Assembly (NCBI GenBank): GCA_910587275.1
Contig: CAJUMD010000020.1
Span: 1-38,253 of the forward strand
Length of the DNA: 38,253 nucleotides
Direction of reading: 5' to 3'
Origin: an uncultured Kineothrix sp.
GTDB lineage: Bacteria; Bacillota; Clostridia; Lachnospirales; Lachnospiraceae
In this document: piece by piece, positions 32,954 through 38,253 of the stretch
Layout: every line of letters begins with the position of its first letter
Position numbering within the stretch: position 1 is the first letter of the stretch
The notes under the pieces: model-generated
The model's input: only the letters and a program-made list of their open reading frames with translations
Databases searched by the model: none
Told to the model about the DNA's origin: nothing
Translations under genes and position numbers: made by a program

Positions 32954-34708
32954 ATGGAAGGAAAGCAATTAAAAAGCCAGGAAATGCGCAGGCTTGCGCC
33001 GGAATTGGACCCGCTGCGGATTGGGACGGGATGGAAACCGGAAGATTTGGGGAAGCCGCAGATTATGATTGAGAGTACATTTGGAGACAGCCATCCGGGA
33101 AGCGGACATTTGGATGTTTTGGTGGAGGAAGTGCGTAAAGGAATCGAACAGGCAGGAGGCAGGGGGGCGCGGTATTTCTGTACCGATATCTGCGACGGGG
33201 AAAGCCAGGGAACCGACGGGATTAATTTCAGTCTCGTGAGCCGTGAGATGATTACCAACATGATTGAAATACACGCCAATGCAACCCCGTTTGATGCGGG
33301 AGTATATTTGGCGAGCTGTGACAAGGGAATGCCTGCGAACCTGATGGGATTAGCGCGGGTGGATATTCCGGCGGTGGTGGTACCCGGCGGGACGATGAAC
33401 GCGGGTCCCGAAATGTTAACGCTCGAGCAGCTCGGCATGTACAGCGCCAAATTCCAGCGGGGGGAAATTGACGAGGAGAAATTGAACTGGGCGAAATGCA
33501 ACGCCTGTCCGAGCTGCGGCGCCTGCTCTTTCATCGGGACCGCCTCCACCATGCAAATCATGGCGGAGGCGCTGGGACTGGCACTGCCGGGAAGCGCGCT
33601 GATGCCTGCGACCAGTCCTGACCTGTCAGACTACGCGAGGCAGGCGGGGGAGAGGGCGGTGCGTATGGCTACCGAGCCCGGAATGCGCCCCAGTGAAATC
33701 GTGACGGAAGCCAGCTTCGAGAACGCGATTTTGGTTCATGCGGCTATTTCGGGAAGCACGAACTGCCTGCTCCACATCCCTGCCATTGCCCACGAATTTG
33801 GCATTGAAATTACGGGGGATACGTTTGACCGCCTGCACCGGAATGCGCGTTATCTGTTAAACATCCGGCCGGCGGGGAAATGGCCCGCGGAATGTTTTTA
33901 CTATGCCGGAGGGGTTCCTGCCATCATGGAGGAAATCAAGGGACATCTGCATTTGGATGTGATGACGGTGACGGGAAGGACCCTTGGGGAAAATCTGGAG
34001 GAACTGAAAAACAACGGCTTTTACGGCCGATGCGGGAAATGGCTGGAGGAATTTAACGGCAGGTACAACGTAAACCTTACGAAAACGGATATCATCCGCC
34101 CCTATGACGATCCCATCGGCACCGACGGGAGCATAGCAATTCTGAAAGGCAATTTGGCGCCGGAAGGGGCGGTCATCAAGCATACCGCATGTCCGAAGGA
34201 GATGTTCAAGGCGGTACTGCGGGCAAGACCTTTCGACAGCGAGGAAGAATGCCTGGATGCGGTGTTAAAGCACAAAGTGGAAAAAGGGGACGCGGTATTT
34301 ATCCGCTATGAGGGACCCAAAGGCAGCGGTATGCCGGAGATGTTCTACACATCCGAAGCAATCAGCAGCGATAAGGAGTTGGGCAGGAGCATTGCATTGA
34401 TTACCGACGGAAGGTTTTCCGGTGCTTCCACGGGACCGGTTATCGGGCATTGCAGCCCGGAAGCGGAGGACGGCGGTCCGATTGCTTTAGTGGAAGAAGG
34501 CGATTTAATCGAAATCGATGTGGCGGAGCGGAAACTAAACATTATTGGCGTGGCGGGGGAAGAAAAAACACCGGAAGAAATTGCAAGGATTCTGAGTGAG
34601 CGCCGGAATAACTGGAAACCCAGGACACCGAAATACCAAAAGGGAGTGCTGCGCTTATTCAGCGAATATGCGGCAAGTCCGATGAAAGGCGCATATTTGG
34701 AATACTGA
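32954..34708 (+). CDS. IlvD/Edd-family sugar-acid dehydratase, YjhG/YagF-like (584 aa)
   Basis: This iron-sulfur dehydratase would remove water from an aldonate to give a 2-keto-3-deoxy acid. Family blocks are TDICDGESQGTDGINFSLVSRE (C80), ASCDKGMPANL with C122 and the metal-site D123-K124, and NACPSCGACSFIGTASTM with C185, C188 and C191. Where many sugar-acid dehydratases have NPC-x-x-H near residue 49, this protein has HPGSGH, so the first cluster Cys is absent and C80 may substitute. That pattern resembles, as I recall it, the YjhG/YagF xylonate dehydratases, although those are longer. The start at 32954 has GGAGGG seven bases upstream. In E. coli, yjhG also neighbours a GntP gene. A true IlvD biosynthetic role is unlikely in this context. 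Confidence 0.85.
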   Translation: MEGKQLKSQEMRRLAPELDPLRIGTGWKPEDLGKPQIMIESTFGDSHPGSGHLDVLVEEVRKGIEQAGGRGARYFCTDICDGESQGTDGINFSLVSREMITNMIEIHANATPFDAGVYLASCDKGMPANLMGLARVDIPAVVVPGGTMNAGPEMLTLEQLGMYSAKFQRGEIDEEKLNWAKCNACPSCGACSFIGTASTMQIMAEALGLALPGSALMPATSPDLSDYARQAGERAVRMATEPGMRPSEIVTEASFENAILVHAAISGSTNCLLHIPAIAHEFGIEITGDTFDRLHRNARYLLNIRPAGKWPAECFYYAGGVPAIMEEIKGHLHLDVMTVTGRTLGENLEELKNNGFYGRCGKWLEEFNGRYNVNLTKTDIIRPYDDPIGTDGSIAILKGNLAPEGAVIKHTACPKEMFKAVLRARPFDSEEECLDAVLKHKVEKGDAVFIRYEGPKGSGMPEMFYTSEAISSDKELGRSIALITDGRFSGASTGPVIGHCSPEAEDGGPIALVEEGDLIEIDVAERKLNIIGVAGEEKTPEEIARILSERRNNWKPRTPKYQKGVLRLFSEYAASPMKGAYLEY

Positions 34709-34712
34709 AAGT

Positions 34713-34741
34713 TTGTCAAAACCGCCCGAATATGCTAAAAT
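34713..34741 (+). promoter_or_regulatory. Promoter of the PfkB kinase gene
   Basis: TTGTCA (34713-34718), a 17-base spacer and TAAAAT (34736-34741), with TGC forming an extended -10, give a strong candidate. Transcription would start near 34748, giving a leader of about 140 bases that contains the long hairpin at 34770-34842. Confidence 0.65.
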
Positions 34742-34769
34742 ATTCCAAAGTGTGCAAGAAAATTGTTTC

Positions 34770-34842
34770 TGCAGGATGTTGTTTTGGCTTGCGGGAATGA
34801 ATGTTCAGGCACGCCCTGGAAAACAATAGTGCGTATCCTGCA
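34770..34842 (+). promoter_or_regulatory. Structured leader of the kinase mRNA
   Basis: TGCAGGAT (34770-34777) pairs with ATCCTGCA (34835-34842). TTGTTTT (34779-34785) pairs with AAAACAA (34820-34826). A further inner G+C pairing (GCG 34791-34793 with CGC 34812-34814) is possible. The result is a long imperfect hairpin with an 8-base bulge on the 3' side. It matches no riboswitch class I can recall and could be a cis-regulatory RNA. Confidence 0.45.
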
Positions 34843-34887
34843 TGTTATGGGGTGCAGAAAACGGTAAAATGTCAGGAGGATGAGAAA

Positions 34888-35985
34888 ATGGATTTGAATG
34901 TAAGGCCGGCAAAAGAGTGTAAGTATGATGCGGTTTCTTTGGGTGAGGTGATGCTGCGTCTGGACCCTGGGGAAGGAAGAATCCGTACCGCGAGATCGTT
35001 CCGCGCATGGGAAGGCGGCGGGGAATATAACGTAATCCGCGGGCTTCGGAAATGCTTCGGGATGAATACCGCAGTCATTACCGCTTTTGCGGACAATGAA
35101 GTGGGTATGCTGATGGAAGACTTCATTATGCAGGGCGGTGTGGACACTTCCCTGATTAAATGGATGAAAACGGACGGTATCGGGCGTATCTGCAGGAACG
35201 GGCTGAACTTTACGGAACGCGGTTTCGGTATCCGCGGCGCGGTAGGCTGTTCTGACCGTGCCAATACGGCAATATCCAAGGCAAAGCCCGAAGATTTTGA
35301 TTTTGACTATATTTTCGGAGAGCTGGGCGCGCGCTGGCTGCATACGGGAGGAATCTATGCCGCCCTTTCGGAGCAGTCCTGTGAAACGGTAATCGCGGCG
35401 CTTAAGACGGCGAAGAAATACGGGACTATCATTTCCTATGATTTGAACTACCGTCCTTCCATGTGGAGCGCCATCGGCGGACAGGCAAAGGCGCAGGAAG
35501 TAAATAAGGAGATTGCCAAATACGTGGATGTGATGATTGGAAACGAGGAAGACTTCACGGCATGCCTCGGTTTTGAAATCGAAGGAAATGATGAAAATCT
35601 GAAAGAACTGAATTTGGACGGTTATAAAAAGATGATTAACGAAGCGGCGAAGACATACCCGAATTTTAAGGCAGTTGCCACGACGCTGCGCGAGGTGAAG
35701 ACCGCCACGGTCAATGACTGGAGCGCTATCTGCTGGGCAGACGGGGAAATCTACAAAGCGAAAGATTACAAAGGGCTGGAAATCATGGACCGCGTGGGCG
35801 GCGGCGATTCCTTTGCTTCCGGACTGATTTACGGTCTGATGAGTACGGGGGATGCGGAACTTGCCGTAAATTACGGCGCGGCACACGGAGCGCTGGCAAT
35901 GACCACACCCGGAGATACAACCATGGCGAGCAGGAAAGAAGTGGAAGCCGTCATGGGCGGGGCAGGAGCAAGGGTACAGAGATAA
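34888..35985 (+). CDS. PfkB-family sugar kinase, probable 2-keto-3-deoxygluconate kinase (365 aa)
   Basis: This is a ribokinase-fold enzyme using ATP to phosphorylate a sugar hydroxyl. Visible motifs are the N-terminal VSLGEVMLRLDPG and GGGEYNVIRGLRKCFG (substrate side), SYDLNYRPSMW near residue 183, GNEEDF near 218, and the catalytic VGGGDSFASGL with base D307. These fit the KdgK-like branch of the PfkB family. ATG 34888 follows AGGAGG; an upstream frame from 34801 would start inside the leader hairpin. Length is slightly above typical because of an insertion around 224-250. After the dehydratase it would convert 2-keto-3-deoxygluconate to the 6-phosphate. No aldolase follows. It has its own promoter, so it may be controlled separately from gntP. 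Confidence 0.88.
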   Translation: MDLNVRPAKECKYDAVSLGEVMLRLDPGEGRIRTARSFRAWEGGGEYNVIRGLRKCFGMNTAVITAFADNEVGMLMEDFIMQGGVDTSLIKWMKTDGIGRICRNGLNFTERGFGIRGAVGCSDRANTAISKAKPEDFDFDYIFGELGARWLHTGGIYAALSEQSCETVIAALKTAKKYGTIISYDLNYRPSMWSAIGGQAKAQEVNKEIAKYVDVMIGNEEDFTACLGFEIEGNDENLKELNLDGYKKMINEAAKTYPNFKAVATTLREVKTATVNDWSAICWADGEIYKAKDYKGLEIMDRVGGGDSFASGLIYGLMSTGDAELAVNYGAAHGALAMTTPGDTTMASRKEVEAVMGGAGARVQR

Positions 35986-35995
35986 GAAGGAAAAG

Positions 35996-36026
35996 AATGC
36001 AATAAAGTAATAATGCAATAAAGTAA
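35996..36026 (+). repeat. Two tandem copies of a 15-base repeat
   Basis: AATGCAATAAAGTAA occurs at 35996-36010 and again at 36012-36026, perfectly conserved and one base apart, just after the kinase stop codon. It has no coding potential. Slippage duplication is the likely origin. Confidence 0.7.
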
Positions 36027-36047
36027 GAAAGAATAAGAGTGTGTCAA

Positions 36048-36091
36048 AAACGTCAAATATCCTGCAGGAATCTGCAGGATATTTGACGTTT
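36048..36091. repeat. Perfect 20-bp-arm inverted repeat
   Basis: Arms at 36048-36067 and 36072-36091 are exact reverse complements around a GAAT loop. Each arm includes CGTCAAATATCCTGCAG or its complement. TGTC at 36042-36045 and GACA at 36093-36096 extend the pairing past a small internal loop. No T-run follows on the + strand; five T follow on the - strand. It could be an atypical terminator of the kinase operon or a dispersed palindromic repeat. Confidence 0.7.
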
Positions 36092-36129
36092 GGACAGGAT
36101 GGAAAAATTTTTCCGGATGACCGGATGAA

Positions 36130-36156
36130 TTGAAAAGACCTGAATTTATGTATAAT
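36130..36156 (+). promoter_or_regulatory. Possible rtcB promoter
   Basis: A perfect TATAAT lies at 36151-36156, with TTGAAA at 36130-36135. The spacer is 15 bases, shorter than ideal. It lies about 120 bases before the rtcB start and after the strong hairpin, so it is the best candidate in the gap. Confidence 0.4.
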
Positions 36157-36276
36157 GATTAGAAAGAAGTATGGTAAAATAAAACAGGAGAAAACTCTTT
36201 TTTGGAATTGACTGCCGTTGTGGTACCCGGAAAGGAAGCCGGGAAGCAGGGAAAACGGGGAGAAAGGAGAAAAGGA

Positions 36277-37479
36277 ATGCTGGAGATTAAAGGAAAAGTG
36301 AACACCGCGCTTTGTTATGCGAACGTGATAGAAGATGAAGCGGTGGAGCAGATAAGGAGAATGTGCGATTATGAATTTACGGAGGGAAGCCGGATACGGA
36401 TTATGCCGGATGTCCATGCGGGAAAGGGATGTACGATAGGAACGACCATGACGGTGACGGATAAGGCGGTGCCGAACATCGTCGGGGTGGATATCGGGTG
36501 CGGTATGTATACGGTCAATTTGGGAAAAGCGGATTTGGATTTTGAAAAAATCGATGAAGCGGCGCATTTTATCCCGTCCGGTATGAATATATGGGAAGGA
36601 AGACAGGAAAAATTTGATTTGCAGGAACTGCGGTGTTACAGAGAGCTTCGGAATATGAAATGGCTGGAGCGCAGCCTTGGGACGCTGGGAGGCGGCAACC
36701 ATTTTATCGAGGTGGAGCAGGGCAGTGACGGGACAAAGTACCTCGTCATCCATACCGGGAGCCGGAACCTGGGAAAACAGGTGGCGGAAATTTACCAGCA
36801 GCTTGCGGTGGATTTGAATAAGGGGAAAGAGACGTATTTTACGCAGAGGGATGAAATCATCCGCACTTATAAGGAGCAGGGGCGCAGGAAGGAGATACAG
36901 GCGGCTTTGGATGCCATTGCGTGGAAGAAAAGGGAGACGACCATGCCGGAGGATTTGTGTTACCTGTATGGTTCCTGGTTTGAAGATTACCTGCATGACG
37001 TGGAAATCTGCCAAAGGTTTGCAAGGCGGAACCGGGAGAAGATTGCGGAAGTCCTGCTGGGGCGTACCGGAATGACGGGAAGCGGGGCGTTCCATACCAT
37101 TCATAATTATATCGATACGGATGAAATGATACTGCGGAAAGGTGCAATCGCCGCCCACAAAGGGGAAAAGGTGCTGATTCCCATTAATATGAGGGACGGA
37201 AGCATATTGGCGATGGGCAGGGGGAACGAAGAATGGAATTTCTCCGCGCCCCATGGCGCCGGGCGTCTGATGTCAAGGACCAAGGCAAAAAATACCCTGA
37301 GCATGGAGGAATACCGGGAAGTGATGGAAGGAATTTATACCACTTCCGTCAACGAGGCAACGTTGGACGAAGCGCCGATGGCGTACAAATCCCTGGATGA
37401 TATTATAGGCGTAATCCGTGAATCGGTGGATGTGACGGAAGTATTAAAACCGGTTTATAATTTTAAGGCATCGGACTGA
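36277..37479 (+). CDS. rtcB: RtcB-family RNA ligase (400 aa)
   Basis: RtcB joins RNA ends bearing 2',3'-cyclic phosphate or 3'-phosphate to 5'-OH ends, using GTP and manganese, and serves RNA repair or tRNA healing. Key sites are visible: MPDVHAGKGCTIG, the metal site VDIGCGM (D72, C75), GGGNHFIE (N141, H142), IHTGSRNLG (H159) and the guanylated histidine H326 in SAPHGAGRLMSRTKA. The protein is of the shorter bacterial type, about 400 residues. The ATG at 36277 follows AAAGGAG; an in-frame TTG at 36202 would add an unconserved tail. No rtcA, archease or prfH gene lies alongside. It converges on the DUF3592-like gene with only three bases between stops. Confidence 0.93.
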   Translation: MLEIKGKVNTALCYANVIEDEAVEQIRRMCDYEFTEGSRIRIMPDVHAGKGCTIGTTMTVTDKAVPNIVGVDIGCGMYTVNLGKADLDFEKIDEAAHFIPSGMNIWEGRQEKFDLQELRCYRELRNMKWLERSLGTLGGGNHFIEVEQGSDGTKYLVIHTGSRNLGKQVAEIYQQLAVDLNKGKETYFTQRDEIIRTYKEQGRRKEIQAALDAIAWKKRETTMPEDLCYLYGSWFEDYLHDVEICQRFARRNREKIAEVLLGRTGMTGSGAFHTIHNYIDTDEMILRKGAIAAHKGEKVLIPINMRDGSILAMGRGNEEWNFSAPHGAGRLMSRTKAKNTLSMEEYREVMEGIYTTSVNEATLDEAPMAYKSLDDIIGVIRESVDVTEVLKPVYNFKASD

Positions 37480-37482
37480 GAT

Positions 37483-37980
37483 TTAATGCCGGATGACCTT
37501 TGGCAGCACTTCGTCGATGTCCATGTAATAATGCCGGAAATCCTTGCCGTCCACATAGATTTTGACGGTTTGCCCCTGCAGCAGCGGTCCGGGATTAAAG
37601 TACAGGTTCCGGCTTTTAAACATATGGACGGTTCCCTCCATATCCTGGTAACGGCAGATAACGACATAGGGATGTCTCCGGTTTACGCGGATGCCGTAAT
37701 CCAAACTGATTTCCGAAATTTCTGCCGTAATATAATTTCCGTCATGCAGCAGCCTGTTGCAGCGCCGCTTTTTTTGGATTTCAAGAATCAGGAAAACGAT
37801 TCCGAGGATAAGGAAGACCATCCCCAATCCGCTGAATACAGAGCTGAAAATCCGGGAATTCCTGTCAGGCAGAAAGAAATAGAGCGGAGTTCCTACCGCC
37901 AGGTAAATGATGCCGATAAAAGTGAAAACAATTCCTACAATAAGGCGTGCGCCGAAGCTGTTTTTGGCTTTCCGTTCCAT
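37483..37980 (-). CDS. DUF3592-like membrane protein (165 aa)
   Basis: Two membrane helices lie at about residues 12-35 (LIVGIVFTFIGIIYLAVGTPLYFFL) and 46-67 (SVFSGLGMVFLILGIVFLILEI). A basic cytoplasmic turn (QKKRRCNRLL) follows, then a C-terminal beta-rich domain with YVVICRYQDMEGTVHMFKS and the closing VKIYVDGKDFRHYYMDIDEV. This layout resembles DUF3592-type proteins, small membrane proteins of unknown function. The gene has a good promoter at 38103-38075 and, upstream of it, the second copy of the 27-bp element. Its start is ATG at 37980, with GAGGAACACACC-type sequence before it (GAGG about eight bases upstream). Function and partners are not visible from context. Confidence 0.7.
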   Translation of the reverse strand: MERKAKNSFGARLIVGIVFTFIGIIYLAVGTPLYFFLPDRNSRIFSSVFSGLGMVFLILGIVFLILEIQKKRRCNRLLHDGNYITAEISEISLDYGIRVNRRHPYVVICRYQDMEGTVHMFKSRNLYFNPGPLLQGQTVKIYVDGKDFRHYYMDIDEVLPKVIRH

Positions 37981-38074
37981 GGTGTGTTCCTCATTTCCGT
38001 AATATTTGCCGCAAGGTACGGGTTTTTTAACCCAAAGAAGGATGCGGCATAAAAGTAGATAAAGACTAGAATTT

Positions 38075-38103
38075 ATTATAGCTTATTCGGGGAAAAATGG
38101 CAA
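38075..38103 (-). promoter_or_regulatory. Promoter of the DUF3592-like gene
   Basis: On the minus strand, TTGCCA (38103-38098), a 17-base spacer and a perfect TATAAT (38080-38075) form a strong promoter. The transcript would start near 38068, about 90 bases before the ATG. Confidence 0.7.
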
Positions 38104-38142
38104 ATGACAGAAGTGTTTTTGTATGCTGAAAGGTTATGTTAA

Positions 38143-38169
38143 GGCGGACGCACGGGAGGGAGTTTTTTG
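38143..38169 (-). repeat. 27-bp upstream element, copy 2
   Basis: Read on the minus strand, this matches 109-135 at 26 of 27 bases. It ends 39 bases before the predicted -35 of the DUF3592-like gene; copy 1 ends 41 bases before the -35 of the first gene. Beyond it, 38170-38253 shows no gene or recognised element. Confidence 0.6.
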
Positions 38170-38253
38170 GGGGGCGGCGGCAGCGGGATTGCCTGCCCCG
38201 GTTTCCCTTAGGTTTCCGCATTCTGCTAAGAAACTCCCGCCGGAAACGAAGCA

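Noticed and set aside
32422..33561. A 379-codon open frame on the minus strand.
   Set aside because: It overlaps the end of gntP and the start of the dehydratase in antisense. Its apparent hydrophobic and Ser/Pro-rich parts mirror the coding bias of the real genes.
34735..37254. An 839-codon open frame on the minus strand.
   Set aside because: It lies antisense to the PfkB kinase and RtcB genes, both of which have clear motifs, ribosome sites and normal lengths. The minus-strand product is rich in Phe, His and Pro with no recognisable domain, so it is a codon-bias shadow.
1..38253. CRISPR arrays, tRNA or rRNA genes, insertion sequences and phage attachment sites.
   Set aside because: No regularly spaced repeats, tRNA-like cloverleaf, rRNA-like stretch, transposase or integrase reading frame was found on inspection.

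Overview
The window reads as a chromosomal segment of an anaerobic Firmicute, most likely a Lachnospiraceae-type gut clostridium. The grounds are strong AGGAGG-type ribosome sites, an oxygen-sensitive radical-SAM sulfatase-maturating enzyme, Cys-type sulfatase chemistry, CUT1 sugar transporters without their own ATPase, and moderate G+C coding DNA. No rRNA, tRNA, CRISPR array, transposase or phage gene was seen. The organism assignment is inference from gene content, not from a marker gene.

Layout. 1-2694: a small membrane protein, an MmcQ/YjbR protein, a decayed P-loop gene and a DUF1963 protein. 2828-10989: a sulfated-glycan locus made of sulfatase-maturating enzyme, TauE/SafE anion exporter, AraC regulator, signal-less sulfatase, two sugar permeases and a binding lipoprotein. 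11264-16749: a visibly A+T-richer three-gene restriction-modification cassette (cytosine-5 methyltransferase with a large insertion, McrB-like GTPase, LlaJI/McrC-like nuclease). 16903-17658: a membrane protein of unknown function. 17770-25363: a five-gene peptide-type ABC transporter whose binding protein and one permease are oversized. 25433-29387: helical-repeat protein, membrane-anchored protein, PIG-V-like mannosyltransferase and lipoprotein. 29412-30116 (-): a deletion scar fusing a response-regulator receiver to the end of an ABC-2 permease. 30476-35985: a sugar-acid module (GntR, GntP transporter, YjhG-like dehydratase, PfkB kinase). 36277-37980: RtcB RNA ligase and a DUF3592-like membrane protein.

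How the genes fit together. In the sulfatase locus the sulfatase has no signal peptide, and its activating enzyme is also cytoplasmic. The simplest reading is that a sulfated sugar is imported by the ABC transporter, desulfated inside the cell, and the released sulfur oxyanion leaves through TauE/SafE. A nearly identical 24-bp box lies 30-31 bp upstream of the -10 elements of both tauE and the sulfatase, which makes the intervening AraC protein the likely co-activator of both. In the sugar-acid module two copies of an 11-bp palindrome flank a near-consensus promoter in front of gntP, fitting repression by the adjacent GntR protein. The dehydratase would produce a 2-keto-3-deoxy acid and the kinase would phosphorylate it; no aldolase is present here.

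Other structure worth attention: a 27-bp element in matching position and orientation upstream of the promoters of the two outermost genes; a long imperfect hairpin in the leader of the PfkB kinase; and a perfect 20-bp-arm hairpin before rtcB.
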